From: Paenibacillus sp. 453mf
GTDB taxonomy: Bacteria > Bacillota > Bacilli > Paenibacillales > Paenibacillaceae
Length of the DNA: 64,000 bases
Reading direction: 5' to 3'
NCBI RefSeq assembly: GCF_900116105.1
Contig: NZ_FPAC01000005.1
Location: 62,001 to 126,000 of the forward strand
The position numbers were made by a program, and so were the translations under genes. Below, piece by piece: positions 9,777 to 19,595 of the stretch (the first letter of the stretch is position 1; every line of letters begins with the position of its first letter). A model generated the notes under the pieces. The model saw only the letters and a program-made list of their open reading frames with translations. It was not told the origin of the DNA and did no database searches.

Positions 9777-11225
9777 TTGGATATCAACCATATCAGCTAC
9801 ATTGTAGTAATCATCATCAATATGTTACTGGCTGCCGCTCTTATATTTCTGGAACGCAAAGATGCTTCTTCCACCTGGGCTTGGCTGCTCGTTCTTACCT
9901 TTATCCCGATTGTGGGATTCATACTCTACCTCCTGCTCGGGCAAAATCTTACAAGATACCGTCTGTTTCAATGGAAGGAACGCGCCAAGCTTAACATCGA
10001 CCAGATGGTCATCGATCAGATTCGCCACCTGCAGGAGAAGGATTTCCCATTCCGCAAACAAGACACTTTAGAGTACAAGGATTTTATTTATATGCATTTA
10101 ATTCAGAATGGTGCGTTATTCACGGAAGACAATAGTGTCGAAATCTTCTGCGACGGACATCATAAATTTAACAAGCTGATGGAAGACATTGAAAATGCAC
10201 AGGATCATATTCATATCCAGTACTATATTTTTCGAGGAGATGGGCTCGGGAGGAGCATACGAAATGCGCTGATAAAGAAAGCCAGAGAAGGCGTGTATGT
10301 ACGGGTGCTGTATGATGCGCTCGGCTCACGGAGCATGAAGAAGAGCTTCTTCAAGGAGCTCGTTGCGGCCGGCGGGAAGGTCGAGGTCTTTTTCCCATCG
10401 AAGTTCAGGCTGATCAACCTGCGGCTTAATTACCGTAATCACCGCAAGCTGGTTATCATTGATGGAATTATCGGTTATACAGGCGGGTTTAATGTAGGGG
10501 ACGAATATCTCGGCAAGGATAAGCAGTTTGGATATTGGCGCGACACCCATCTGCGGATTCAAGGAACTGCGGTTTCCACACTGCAGGCCCGGTTCATTAT
10601 GGACTGGAATGAAGCGTCACGCTATCATGACATTACGTTTGTACCTGAACATTTCCCCGAGCCGGAAGGCAAGGATCACATCGGTATGCAGATCGTAACG
10701 AGCGGACCCGATGCCGAGATCGAACATATCAAGAACGGTTACATCAAGATGATCTCTGCTGCGAAGAAATCCATCATCATTCAGACACCGTATTTCATTC
10801 CCGATGCCAGTATGCTCGATGCGGTACGGATTGCCTGCCTGTCAGGAATTGATGTACGCATTATGATTCCGAATAAGCCGGACCATATGTTTGTCTACTG
10901 GGCCACAACATCGTACGTCGGTGAGCTTATCAAGGTCGGCGCCAAGATCTATATCTATGATAACGGCTTCCTGCATACCAAAATGATCGTCGTGGATAAG
11001 AAAATGGCTACGATCGGTACAGCCAACTTCGATGTCCGCAGCTTCAGGCTTAACTTCGAGATCAATGCTTTTATTTACGATTCCAAGATTGCGCTGGAGC
11101 TGACGGATGCATTTGAAAAAGATATGCAGCTCTCTGCCGAGATGACGGCAGAACACTACAGGCAGCGCTCACTCTGGATTCGGTTCAAGGAATCCATATC
11201 CAGGCTGCTGTCGCCTATTTTATAG
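9777..11225 (+). CDS. cls: Cardiolipin synthase
   Basis: Membrane phospholipase-D-superfamily enzyme that condenses two phosphatidylglycerols into cardiolipin. Two N-terminal membrane segments (about residues 7-27 and 34-55) precede two HKD motifs, HRKLVIID near residue 222 and HTKMIVVD near 405. The start is taken as TTG 9777 because GGAGG lies 10 nt upstream and the resulting 482 aa begins with the membrane helix; an ATG at 9732 in frame has no ribosome binding site and adds a 15-residue hydrophilic tail. One of the few plus-strand genes, divergent from argC and followed by its own terminator. Confidence 0.95.
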   Translation: MDINHISYIVVIIINMLLAAALIFLERKDASSTWAWLLVLTFIPIVGFILYLLLGQNLTRYRLFQWKERAKLNIDQMVIDQIRHLQEKDFPFRKQDTLEYKDFIYMHLIQNGALFTEDNSVEIFCDGHHKFNKLMEDIENAQDHIHIQYYIFRGDGLGRSIRNALIKKAREGVYVRVLYDALGSRSMKKSFFKELVAAGGKVEVFFPSKFRLINLRLNYRNHRKLVIIDGIIGYTGGFNVGDEYLGKDKQFGYWRDTHLRIQGTAVSTLQARFIMDWNEASRYHDITFVPEHFPEPEGKDHIGMQIVTSGPDAEIEHIKNGYIKMISAAKKSIIIQTPYFIPDASMLDAVRIACLSGIDVRIMIPNKPDHMFVYWATTSYVGELIKVGAKIYIYDNGFLHTKMIVVDKKMATIGTANFDVRSFRLNFEINAFIYDSKIALELTDAFEKDMQLSAEMTAEHYRQRSLWIRFKESISRLLSPIL

Positions 11226-11238
11226 CTTGACAACACAC

Positions 11239-11283
11239 AAAAGGGAGTGACTCCAGCAAGCTTATGGGTCACTCCCTTTTGTT
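11239..11283 (+). terminator. Terminator of cls
   Basis: AAAAGGGAGTGAC (11239-11251) and GTCACTCCCTTTT (11268-11280) form a 13-bp stem followed by T-rich sequence; 14 bp after the cls stop. The A-rich side may also stop minus-strand transcripts. Confidence 0.9.
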
Positions 11284-11349
11284 ACTTCATTTTTAACTTA
11301 TTCACTTATTCATTAGTCCTATTCTTCAGCGACTCAGCTTGCATCTCTA

Positions 11350-11486
11350 CATCTATTAGCTGTACTTAAAATTTCACATCTCTGTAGCTGTACATAAAAC
11401 TCATGTATATCTCTATTAGCTGTTCATGTAACTCTCTACTTCTCTATAGCTATTCATATAATTCTTCTGCATCTGTACTCGCTGTT
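11350..11486. repeat. Degenerate ~30-bp direct repeats downstream of cls
   Basis: Five imperfect units share a core like ATCTCTATTAGCTGTTCAT. The TAGCTGT-type core occurs at 11357, 11385, 11417, 11447 and (as TCGCTGT) 11479, giving spacings of 28, 32, 30 and 32 bp. The stretch is T/C-rich, contains no gene, and lies between the cls terminator and the 3' end of the YitT-family gene. Units are too diverged for a CRISPR. Origin and function are unknown. Confidence 0.6.
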
Positions 11487-11569
11487 CTACGGTTGAGTTC
11501 ATGAACTTCGTTTATCCACAGTACGCCTAAATAAAACTAATGCCTATCAAACAGCTAACGCTCTTCTGT

Positions 11570-12469
11570 TTAGAACGTCTTCTTGAAGCCTTCCCCGAGC
11601 ACCTCATGCGCATTGGTAATGGTCACAAAAGCATTCGGATCCACCGCACGAACGAGCGTCTTTAATCTCGCAATCTCACTTTGACCCACAACAACCATCA
11701 GCACCGTACGGTCATCATCCGTATAACCGCCTTGGGCAGAGAGCTTCGTTACTCCTCGGTCCAGATCGTGCAGAATGGACTTCGTAATCGGTTCCGTATG
11801 ATTGGATATGATGTAAGCGACTTTGGAGGTGCCAAATCCCATTTCAACCGCATCGATCACTTTTCCCGTGACATATAAACTGATGAGTGCATAAAGCGAG
11901 TTCTCCAATGACAGCAGCATCCCTGCCAGAACAATAACGGCTCCATCCAGCAGCATGACACTCAGGGACAGCCGGAGACCACTGTATTTTTGAATAATTT
12001 GTGCAAGAATGGTCAGTCCCCCGGTAGAGCCTCGTCCGCGGTACACGATACCAATTCCGAGTCCCACGCCAATCCCCCCAAAGATCGAAGCCAGCAGCGG
12101 GTTGCTGGTAGGCACCGTCCAATCCTTGGTTAGAAATACGAACAGCGGAAGCATCACACTTCCTAGCAGAGACCGGATGGCATATTGTCTTCCCAGTATC
12201 GAATACCCTGCAATGAATAATGGAATGTTCAGTGCCCACTGCGTAAACGCTGGTTCGAATCCGAAGGCAGCCTGCCCCAGAATCGAGATACCCGATACAC
12301 CGCCGGAGGCGATCAGGTTCGGCACGAGAAACAGATTGAAGGCAATGGACATGACGAATGCCCCGAATATGATGAAAAAGGCATCAACGACCACTCGCTT
12401 CGGACCGTCCACCGGAATGAGATTTGAAGCTCTTTTGTTCCTGCTCTTGCGCTCTTGTGCGTGCTGCAT
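11570..12469 (-). CDS. YitT family integral membrane protein with C-terminal DUF2179
   Basis: Predicted membrane protein of 299 aa. A basic N-terminal tail (about 1-25) is followed by about five or six hydrophobic helices (30-215), including glycine-rich segments such as GGIGVGLGIGIVYRGRG, and then a soluble C-terminal domain (about 215-295) of the DUF2179 type. The family is common in Bacillus and Paenibacillus; its transported substrate is not established. ATG 12469 has GGGGAG about 12 nt upstream. It follows the prfB terminator, so it probably has its own promoter in the 117-bp gap. Confidence 0.85.
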   Translation of the reverse strand: MQHAQERKSRNKRASNLIPVDGPKRVVVDAFFIIFGAFVMSIAFNLFLVPNLIASGGVSGISILGQAAFGFEPAFTQWALNIPLFIAGYSILGRQYAIRSLLGSVMLPLFVFLTKDWTVPTSNPLLASIFGGIGVGLGIGIVYRGRGSTGGLTILAQIIQKYSGLRLSLSVMLLDGAVIVLAGMLLSLENSLYALISLYVTGKVIDAVEMGFGTSKVAYIISNHTEPITKSILHDLDRGVTKLSAQGGYTDDDRTVLMVVVGQSEIARLKTLVRAVDPNAFVTITNAHEVLGEGFKKTF

Positions 12470-12530
12470 CTTGATTACTGTCTCCCCTTAATTAGATGAT
12501 CGATGAATCAATTTCATAACTAAAGACAAC

Positions 12531-12577
12531 CAAAAAAATTCCTACACGGCTATACTCAACCTTACCATGTAGGAATT
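12531..12577 (-). terminator. Terminator of prfB
   Basis: AATTCCTACA (12537-12546) pairs with TGTAGGAATT (12568-12577); on the minus strand the stem is followed by TTTTTTT. It lies 10 bp after the prfB stop. Confidence 0.88.
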
Positions 12578-12586
12578 CCATATAAA

Positions 12587-13700
12587 TTATTCAGACTCCA
12601 GCTTAATTTGCTTGCGGAGGTATCCATCAATGAAAGCGTCGAGATCGCCGTCCATTACTGCGCCTACGTTCCCCGTCTCCACGGATGTGCGGTGATCCTT
12701 TACCATACTATAGGGATGGAATACATAGGAGCGGATCTGGCTGCCCCAGGCAATTTCCGACTGTTCTCCTCGGATTTCATCCAGTGCTTTTTGCTGCTCT
12801 TCCAGTTTTCTCTCGTACAGCTTCGAGCGAAGCATCGTCATGGCACGCTCACGGTTCTTGATCTGAGAGCGCTCATTCTGGCATGTAACGACGACACCGG
12901 TCGGAATATGTGTAATCCGTACAGCGGAGTCCGTCGTATTGATGTGCTGACCGCCGGCACCGCTCGCACGGTACGTGTCGATCTTCAAATCTTCAGTCCG
13001 GATGTCCACTTCCACGTCCTCTGTAATCTCCGGTACAACATCACAGGATACGAAGGAGGTATGTCTGCGGCCGGAGGAATCGAATGGCGAGATTCGCACC
13101 AGACGGTGTACACCCTTCTCGGCTTTGAGGTAACCATAAGCATTATAGCCTTTAATGGACAAGGTCACGCTCTTGATTCCCGCTTCATCCCCAGGAAGGT
13201 AATCCAGCACTTCGACCTTGAAGCCGCGCTTCTCTGCCCAGCGGGTATACATCCGAAGCAGCATTTGCCCCCAATCCTGGGACTCTGTGCCGCCGGCACC
13301 TGGATGCAGCTCCAGAATGGCATTCATTTTGTCATATGGCTGATCCAGCAACAGCTGCAGCTCGAAATCCTCCAGCTTGCTCACCAGGGCTTTGATCGTT
13401 TCACCGATTTCTGCCGCGATGCTCTCATCGCCTTCCTCTTCCGCCAGCTCGATCATCATGCTCGCATCATCATATTCCTGCTGCAGCTTCTTGTACAGAT
13501 CGACAGAACCTTTGACCGCATTCATCTCAGAGATTAGGGACTGTGCTTTATCATTATCATCCCAAAAATCAGGGACTGACATCTTCTCCTCAAAGTTAGC
13601 GATCATTTCATTCTTCAGATCTAAGTCAAAGAGACCCCCTAAGGTTGGTTAATTTCTTGCTGATCTCGCGCAAATCCTGCTTAATGCTTGGTTCAATCAT
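12587..13700 (-). CDS. prfB: Peptide chain release factor 2 (programmed +1 frameshift)
   Basis: Recognises UGA/UAA stop codons and triggers peptide release. The gene is split over two frames: ATG 13700 opens 24 codons ([17 protein letters not shown]...) ending CTT-TGA, and the main frame resumes with GAC at 13627 after a +1 shift, giving about 370 aa in total. The main part contains the anticodon-mimic SPF ([11 protein letters not shown]) and the catalytic GGQ in [13 protein letters not shown]. The UGA at 13628-13626 is itself read by RF2, so synthesis is autoregulated as in most bacteria. An upstream GAGAGGAA serves the ATG. Calling only the uninterrupted frame from 13606 would miss the true N-terminus. 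Confidence 0.97.
13625..13640 (-). promoter_or_regulatory. RF2 programmed frameshift site
   Basis: Minus-strand sequence AGGGGGTCTCTTTGAC contains the internal Shine-Dalgarno-like AGGGGG (13640-13635), the slippery CTT (13631-13629), the in-frame UGA (13628-13626) and the following C. It closely resembles the classical E. coli prfB site (AGGGGGTATCTTTGAC). Confidence 0.95.
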
Positions 13701-13741
13701 GATTTACAGATTCCTCTCTTTACTTGTAGATAAAGCCCCAA

Positions 13742-13779
13742 TGAGACCTGCCCGATTACAGTAACAAGGACAAGTCTCA
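13742..13779 (-). terminator. Possible terminator hairpin after secA
   Basis: TGAGACCTGCCC (13742-13753) and GGACAAGTCTCA (13768-13779) pair over 12 positions with two G-U pairs in the minus-strand RNA. The following T run is poor, so termination would be weak or factor-assisted; it could instead shape the prfB leader. Confidence 0.4.
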
Positions 13780-13898
13780 AGGAGCTGTATTATAAAAATA
13801 AACCTATTTCGGATTATGCATCACGCCATCCCACGAATCCTGCGCATCACACAGGTGGGATTCAGAGCAAAATCCTCTATTTTATATTCTATGCCGAA

Positions 13899-16406
13899 TT
13901 AAGAAGTTTGACCATGGCAATGTTTATATTTCTTGCCGCTGCCGCAAGGACAAGGATCGTTGCGTCCGATTTGGTCTGCTACCTTCACGGGACGCTTCTC
14001 CGCAGGCTCACCGCTTGTCGAGATCTGCTTCTCGTCCACAACCGCTTGACGCTCCTGGTTGCTCTCGATTTGCGCTCTCATGACATAAGTCGCGACTTCC
14101 TCCTGAATTGTGGAGATCATCTCGTTGAACATGGCAAATCCTTCAAACTGATATTCGCGAAGCGGATCTGTACCGCCGTATGCGCGAAGGTGAATCCCTT
14201 GACGCAGCTGATCCATCGCATCAATATGATCCATCCATTTGCTGTCGACAGCACGAAGCACAATAACCTTCTCGAACTCACGCACCATTTCTTCCCCGAT
14301 GCGTTCTTCCCGGGCGTCATACTTCTCCTGCACCTTGCTAAAGATGAACTCAACGATCTCTTCAACCTCTTTGCCCCATAGATCATCACGAGTAATGGCG
14401 CCTTCTTCCAGCATCTTGCTGTTCATATAATCTGCCACTTCCTGCAGCTCCCAGTTCTCTGGGATATCGTCCGGACAGTGGGCTTCCACATTACGCTGAA
14501 TCGTTCCACGGATCATCTCCATGACGATCTGCTTGATGTTCTCGGACTCCAGCACTTCACGGCGCTGTTTGTAAATGACTTCACGCTGCTGGTTCATGAC
14601 ATCGTCATATTGGAGAACGACTTTACGCATATCAAAGTTATTGCCTTCAACACGCTTCTGAGCCGATTCTACGGCACGCGTAATCATCTTGCTCTCGATT
14701 GGCTGATCTTCCTCGAAGCCAAGGCGCTCCATCATGTTCAGTACGTTGTCCGCACCGAAGCGCTTCATGAGTTCATCGCCAAGTGACAGGTAGAACTGCG
14801 TCGAACCCGGGTCACCCTGACGTCCGGCACGACCACGCAGCTGGTTATCAATCCGTCTCGATTCATGACGCTCTGTACCGATGATGTGCAGACCGCCAAG
14901 CTCCGCTACGCCTTCACCCAGAATAATATCTGTACCGCGTCCAGCCATGTTCGTCGCAATCGTTACCGCTCCCGCCTGACCTGCACCAGAGATAATCTGC
15001 GCTTCCTCCGCATGGTATTTCGCATTCAATACTTGGTGCTTCACGCCTTTGCGCTTCAGCATATCAGACAGAACCTCGGAGTTCTCAATGGACACCGTAC
15101 CCACGAGTACCGGCTGTTTCTTCGCATGACGTTCTACGATCTCGTTCACCGCGGCTCTGAACTTGCTGTCTACGCTCTTGTAGACCACATCCGCCATATC
15201 CTGACGCTGGTTCGGACGGTTCGTCGGTACTTGAAGTACTTCAAGTCCATAAATCTTCTTGAACTCTTCTTCCTCCGTCTTCGCCGTACCGGTCATCCCC
15301 GCCAGCTTCTTGTACATCCGGAAATAGTTCTGGAAGGTAATCGTCGCAAGCGTCATGCTCTCGTTCTGGACTTCAATGCCTTCCTTCGCTTCAATCGCCT
15401 GGTGCAGACCATCGCTGTAACGACGTCCCGCCATCAGACGGCCTGTAAATTCATCAACAATGACAACTTCGCCTTCTGCAACGACGTAATCCACGTCACG
15501 ACGCATGATGACATTTGCCTTCAGACCCTGCACGATATGGTGGTTCAGCGTTACATGGGCTTGGTCGTACAAGTTATCAATGCCAAAAGCACGCTCAGCC
15601 TTAGCAACCCCTGCTTCGGTCAGCGCTACGGATTTCACCTTGATATCTACAGTGTAGTCTTCCTCAGCGACAAGCTTCTTCACGAAACGATCGGCTGCAA
15701 AATAGAGCTCAGTCGATTTCTGGGCTTGTCCGGAAATGATGAGCGGTGTACGCGCTTCGTCAACAAGAATGGAGTCCACTTCGTCAATAATACAGAAATA
15801 GAGCGGACGCTGTACCATTTGTTCCTTGTATAGAACCATGTTGTCACGCAGGTAGTCGAACCCGTACTCGTTGTTCGTTCCGTACGTGATATCACAGGCA
15901 TATGCTGCCTGCTTGGACGCATGGTCCATGCCGCTGAGGTTAATCCCAACCGTCATGCCGAGGTACTCATAAATCTGTCCCATCTCCTGGCTGTCACGCT
16001 GAGCCAAATAGTCATTGACCGTAACCACGTGAGCCCCCTTGCCAAGAAGTGCATTGAGATAGACGGGCAGCGTTCCAACGAGCGTCTTCCCTTCTCCTGT
16101 CTTCATCTCGGCAATCCGGCCCTCATGCAGCGCAATACCGCCAAGCAGCTGTACGTCATAATGACGTTTATTCAAGACACGCTTCGATGCTTCCCGTACC
16201 GTAGCAAAGGCTTCCGGCAGTATCTCTTCAAGGGTTGCCCCCTTCTCAATCCGTGCACGGAACTCCTCTGTCTTCCCCTTAAGCTGAGCGTCGGAAAGCG
16301 CGGTAAATTCCGGTTCCATTTTATTAATAGCATCGACCGTCTTCATCAGACGTTTGACATCACGCTCGTTGGTGTCGCCGAAGATCTTCTTCACTAGTCC
16401 TAGCAT
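13899..16406 (-). CDS. secA: Preprotein translocase ATPase SecA
   Basis: Motor of the general secretion pathway; binds SecYEG and drives preproteins through the membrane by ATP hydrolysis. The 835-aa product begins [10 protein letters not shown], has Walker [11 protein letters not shown] (G104-T108), a DEVD box in [17 protein letters not shown], the helicase-like second NBD with [10 protein letters not shown], and a C-terminal zinc-binding tail [13 protein letters not shown] that contacts SecB or the ribosome. ATG 16406 follows AAAGGGG at 7 nt; a longer reading from 16457 has no support. In Bacillus secA lies between hpf and prfB; here prfB is next, but hpf is about 6 kb away behind an island. 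Confidence 0.98.
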   Translation of the reverse strand: MLGLVKKIFGDTNERDVKRLMKTVDAINKMEPEFTALSDAQLKGKTEEFRARIEKGATLEEILPEAFATVREASKRVLNKRHYDVQLLGGIALHEGRIAEMKTGEGKTLVGTLPVYLNALLGKGAHVVTVNDYLAQRDSQEMGQIYEYLGMTVGINLSGMDHASKQAAYACDITYGTNNEYGFDYLRDNMVLYKEQMVQRPLYFCIIDEVDSILVDEARTPLIISGQAQKSTELYFAADRFVKKLVAEEDYTVDIKVKSVALTEAGVAKAERAFGIDNLYDQAHVTLNHHIVQGLKANVIMRRDVDYVVAEGEVVIVDEFTGRLMAGRRYSDGLHQAIEAKEGIEVQNESMTLATITFQNYFRMYKKLAGMTGTAKTEEEEFKKIYGLEVLQVPTNRPNQRQDMADVVYKSVDSKFRAAVNEIVERHAKKQPVLVGTVSIENSEVLSDMLKRKGVKHQVLNAKYHAEEAQIISGAGQAGAVTIATNMAGRGTDIILGEGVAELGGLHIIGTERHESRRIDNQLRGRAGRQGDPGSTQFYLSLGDELMKRFGADNVLNMMERLGFEEDQPIESKMITRAVESAQKRVEGNNFDMRKVVLQYDDVMNQQREVIYKQRREVLESENIKQIVMEMIRGTIQRNVEAHCPDDIPENWELQEVADYMNSKMLEEGAITRDDLWGKEVEEIVEFIFSKVQEKYDAREERIGEEMVREFEKVIVLRAVDSKWMDHIDAMDQLRQGIHLRAYGGTDPLREYQFEGFAMFNEMISTIQEEVATYVMRAQIESNQERQAVVDEKQISTSGEPAEKRPVKVADQIGRNDPCPCGSGKKYKHCHGQTS

Positions 16407-16639
16407 GGTTAACCCCTTTCGTGCAAAACAGATGTTAGAATCAAACTCGGCATGCAAAGGGTAAAAGTTAGGAACTTGAGTGGTTCATCTGTCATTCAAA
16501 GTTCTTACATGCACAAGCTGATGTTATATCGAATCCTTCATAAGATCTTTATGCATATTAAAATGCGGTGAATCCATTCCATCACTCCATAAAACGAGGA
16601 ATTTGATTCAGCGGTATACATAAAAATGGTTTTGCCTAA

Positions 16640-16668
16640 ATTGTAACAGTTTGTCAAGGCTGTCGCAA
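16640..16668 (-). promoter_or_regulatory. Predicted secA promoter
   Basis: Minus-strand -35 TTGCGA (16663-16668), 17-bp spacer, -10 TACAAT (16640-16645). It would give a leader of about 225 nt before the secA ATG. A TTGACA inside the spacer is not spaced for a good -10. Prediction from consensus only. Confidence 0.5.
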
Positions 16669-16826
16669 CACGACAAGTCCTTTATTTTCACCGAATTCCG
16701 CTATTGAAATGAGCAATGAAACTCATCACAGCCCTATCCCATCCTCCGGCAAGACCCTGTATATATAGACGCATGAGCCTAATATTAAGTTTCGCTATAT
16801 TACGAAGACATTATGTGGGAAAATAC

Positions 16827-16860
16827 AAAAAAGAGCCCCTGCTCATCAAAGAGAGGACTC
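16827..16860 (-). terminator. Terminator downstream of the methyltransferase remnant
   Basis: Minus-strand stem GAGTCC (16860-16855) with GGGCTC (16838-16833, one G-U pair) followed by TTTTTTG. It probably ended the original methyltransferase transcript, and suggests that the missing C-terminal part was lost by internal deletion. Confidence 0.55.
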
Positions 16861-16910
16861 ATACGACAACGGGACTCTGGCATTTTCCTAAGGAACTGAG
16901 AACGAAGACT

Positions 16911-17117
16911 TTAGCCGGTGCCCGATTCCGCGTAATCCCACACGGTTACCTTCATGCCTTCACGAGCCCAATAAACCGCATTTCGCCCTTCTCCCTCGGC
17001 AATAGCGAGTGCATCACCTGAGAGTGCTAGTTTCTTATGCATGTCGGCAATGAATACATTCGCTTCTGTTCCAAATACGTAATCTCCCCCCTGAAACCGT
17101 TCATTCCATGGATTCAT
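16911..17117 (-). pseudogene. Truncated SAM-dependent methyltransferase (N-terminal remnant)
   Basis: Only 68 aa remain. The reading begins MNPWNERFQGGDYVFGTE and reaches the SAM-binding motif I region LAIAEGEGRNAVYWAREG and VTVWDYAESG, then stops. This matches the N-terminus of small class I methyltransferases of about 200 aa found in Bacillales (MNPWNERF family). The remaining two thirds of the fold, including the post-motif strands, is missing, so a functional enzyme is very unlikely. A terminator-like hairpin lies 50 bp further on. It lies just downstream of the terpene cyclase gene on the same strand, at the secA-side edge of the island. Confidence 0.75.
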
Positions 17118-17201
17118 CGTTTCACACCTCTTTTTCGTCGTTCACTTTATCCTCCAGCCTGAATCTGTACCAGCTCTGTACCAACCGAGTCTAATACCAT
17201 A

Positions 17202-19127
17202 TTACCATGGCTGAGGCAAGGTTGCAGCGAGCCCCCTCATGACCCCGTATTTCTTCTTGTAATGGCTTAAAGTCAAGAGCGGCCATATGTACCGATAGCT
17301 GTGATAGTGAGTATAGAAGCTGCCCGGAAGCCCGGCACCCATCGGATAGGAGGCCGTCCAGTCGTCTTCATGAAGCAATTCGATGAGCCTGTTTATCCCT
17401 CTGTTAACGGCAGTGGACGGCTCTGCCTGAACCGCTATGAGTGCATCGAGTGCCCACGCGGTTTGGGATGCCGTGCTTTGGCCTAGAGGCATGTATTGCA
17501 TCGCACGATCGCTGGTGCAGGATTCACCCCAGCCCCCGTCCGGATTCTGTGTCTCAAGGAGCCATGCGGCTCCTCTTTGAATCGCCGAATGGTCCGCCGG
17601 CAGACCGGCAGCCTCTAAACCTGTCAATGCTGCCCAGGTGCCGTAAATGTAACAGATCCCCCATCTTCCATACCATGATCCGTTTTTTTCCTGATGAGTG
17701 ATAAGCCATTCGGTTCCTCGTTTGATAAAATCATGCTTCATGCCGAATCCGCAAAAGTTTCCGAGATATTCAAGCGTGCGTCCGGTAAGGTCGGCCCCGG
17801 AGGGGTCAATGGCGGCGGATTTCGCACCGTCTATCGCCAGCCACGTCAGCATTTCCTTATCGGTGTTTTTTTCGAAGGCGGGCCATCCGCCATCTTTATT
17901 TTGCATCGATAACACCCAGTTCAGTCCCCGATTGGTTGAATGCTGATAAATGGGCGTGGTATGCGACAACGAGTGGATCGCTCTTAAAGCCGCAGTCGTG
18001 TCATCCACATCAGGATTCAAGGTATTGGACTCGGAAAAGCCCCATCCGCCGGGAACCGTATCCCGGTTATGAATGCTCCAATCCGCCGTTTCATCCTGTT
18101 GTCTGGATAAGAGATAGGCTGCTGCCCGCTGTGTCAACTGTTGATCCCCGGCGACGCCGGACTCCTGCAGCGCATAGGAAATCAAAGCCGTGTCCCAAAT
18201 CGTCGAGGGCGAATTCTGAATCGTGACCTTGCCGTCCACGCGGCACTGCAGCGCGGTCAGCCCTTGAACCGCATTCATGATGATGGGATGCCGTTTATCA
18301 TAGCCCAGTGCAAGCAGGGCAAATACCATAAGAATGGTGCTGCTCGCATAACTATAGAGGGTGCCGTCCGATTCGATCCGGTCCAGCATGAATTTCTCCC
18401 CCTTGGTTAAGGCGGCTTCATGGATGTAACGAGGAGTTCCCAGAAGTCTGCTGAGACCCATACGTATGCTTTCCCCAATCTCCCGATTTTCCTGGGGTAA
18501 CGTATCATCGTCATCATCGCGGGAATCACTCAGATCGGATAAATCGGGAGCCGTCTCCGTAGATATGGAGAAATTCCGGTCCGCCATAATCAGCATGGGA
18601 ATGAGATGAATGCGGGAGTACCCTGAGAATTCATATAGATTGATGGGCAGATAGGCAGGAAACAGAATGATCTCCAGCGGTATGAGCGATATAGACGCTG
18701 GCCACTTTCGCTGGCCCGTTGCAGCCAGGATCGCTTTTGTCAAAACGCTCTTGGATTTACCCAGCCCGCCTTGCGATTGAATGTATCGCCTGGCCAGTTC
18801 CATGTGTTTGTCGGACCATTTGCTGAATCCGGAGTAGAGCAGCCCATAATAGGCATCAACAGTAGCCGATAAGCTGCCTCCTTCTTCGTCGTGATACCAG
18901 CGCCAACAGCCTTCCGGCTGCTGCTCTGCAAGGATGCGATCATGCAATTCTCTGATAAGCTCTTCATTCTGAATCTCCAATATTCGAAAAAGGATTATGA
19001 CATAGGCATCCAGCGTGATCCCGTTCTCAAAGCAAAAATGCCAGGACCCGTCTTGATGCTGCCGTTGTATGAAAAAATCAGTCAGCTTGCTTATTTCCTC
19101 TTCTACCGCACTCTGTACATCATTCAT
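17202..19127 (-). CDS. Squalene-hopene / sporulenol-type class II terpene cyclase
   Basis: Predicted prenyl cyclase of 641 aa. It has repeated QW-type motifs (QQPEGCWRW, QNKDGGWPAFE, QEKNGSWYGRWG, QNPDGGWGES) that stabilise the alpha-barrels, and the protonating acid motif PDVDDTTAAL (DVDD, about 373-376). The segment NLYEFSGYSRIHLIPML recalls Bacillus sporulenol synthase (SqhC) as much as classical hopene cyclases, so the substrate may be tetraprenyl-beta-curcumene or squalene; this cannot be decided here. An acidic insert (SDSRDDDDDTL, about 211-221) is unusual. Start ATG 19127 follows GGAGG at 9 nt. No other terpenoid gene is nearby; flanking genes are broken, yet this one is intact. Confidence 0.85.
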   Translation of the reverse strand: MNDVQSAVEEEISKLTDFFIQRQHQDGSWHFCFENGITLDAYVIILFRILEIQNEELIRELHDRILAEQQPEGCWRWYHDEEGGSLSATVDAYYGLLYSGFSKWSDKHMELARRYIQSQGGLGKSKSVLTKAILAATGQRKWPASISLIPLEIILFPAYLPINLYEFSGYSRIHLIPMLIMADRNFSISTETAPDLSDLSDSRDDDDDTLPQENREIGESIRMGLSRLLGTPRYIHEAALTKGEKFMLDRIESDGTLYSYASSTILMVFALLALGYDKRHPIIMNAVQGLTALQCRVDGKVTIQNSPSTIWDTALISYALQESGVAGDQQLTQRAAAYLLSRQQDETADWSIHNRDTVPGGWGFSESNTLNPDVDDTTAALRAIHSLSHTTPIYQHSTNRGLNWVLSMQNKDGGWPAFEKNTDKEMLTWLAIDGAKSAAIDPSGADLTGRTLEYLGNFCGFGMKHDFIKRGTEWLITHQEKNGSWYGRWGICYIYGTWAALTGLEAAGLPADHSAIQRGAAWLLETQNPDGGWGESCTSDRAMQYMPLGQSTASQTAWALDALIAVQAEPSTAVNRGINRLIELLHEDDWTASYPMGAGLPGSFYTHYHSYRYIWPLLTLSHYKKKYGVMRGLAATLPQPW

Positions 19128-19198
19128 GTTCTCGTACCTCCATCGTTGCCTCATGATGAACATTATATGAGTGCAGGAATAAGGAAATGATGTGCCGC

Positions 19199-19540
19199 TT
19201 AAGGAACGTCAGAAACGATCATGGATCTCCATAGAGACCAGAGTCTGCCTATCATAAAATGTCCAGCCCAATTTTGATGGCCGTCGTCAGGATTAACACA
19301 GCTAGATACCGCCATATAAGACAAACACCCTTTTCCTATCCGAACAAACTGATAGAGCTCACCGCCGTCTGCGAGGTTTCCGACCTTCAGCGGAACCAGA
19401 TATTCACTCCAAGCTATCATGCCGCTCTTCAGATAAGCCACAATCCGGCCATGCTCGGCCAGCATCTCAGCCACCATTACCGAAGAGCCTTCCTTGGCGC
19501 ATACCACGAGCACCTCTTGATCTCCCCGAGGGTATATTTC
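19199..19540 (-). pseudogene. Remnant of a rhodanese-metallo-beta-lactamase fusion protein (CstB-like)
   Basis: Minus-strand reading from just after a stop near 19540 gives [18 protein letters not shown], the end of a rhodanese domain with its CAKEGSS active-site loop, then [15 protein letters not shown], which begins the MBL-fold domain of rhodanese-MBL proteins. After about [10 protein letters not shown] similarity stops. In another frame at 19299-19252 lies a hydrophobic tail ([14 protein letters not shown], stop) resembling the end of a membrane protein, possibly a TauE/SafE-type sulfite exporter; that part is only a guess. Both ends of the MBL gene are missing, so this is a double-deletion remnant. 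Confidence 0.7.
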
Positions 19541-19544
19541 ATTT

Positions 19545-19570
19545 CAAAAAAAAGGTGCGGCAAACACACC
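19545..19570 (-). terminator. Terminator after the small rhodanese gene
   Basis: Minus-strand stem GGTGTG (19570-19565) / CGCACC (19559-19554) with a five-base loop, followed by eight Ts. It lies between the small rhodanese stop (19596) and the rhodanese-MBL remnant. Confidence 0.8.
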
Positions 19571-19595
19571 TGTTACGGTTATACCAAAAACCATC

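Noticed and set aside
11350..11486. CRISPR array
   Set aside because: Repeat units are imperfect, units follow each other without defined spacers, and no cas gene is present.
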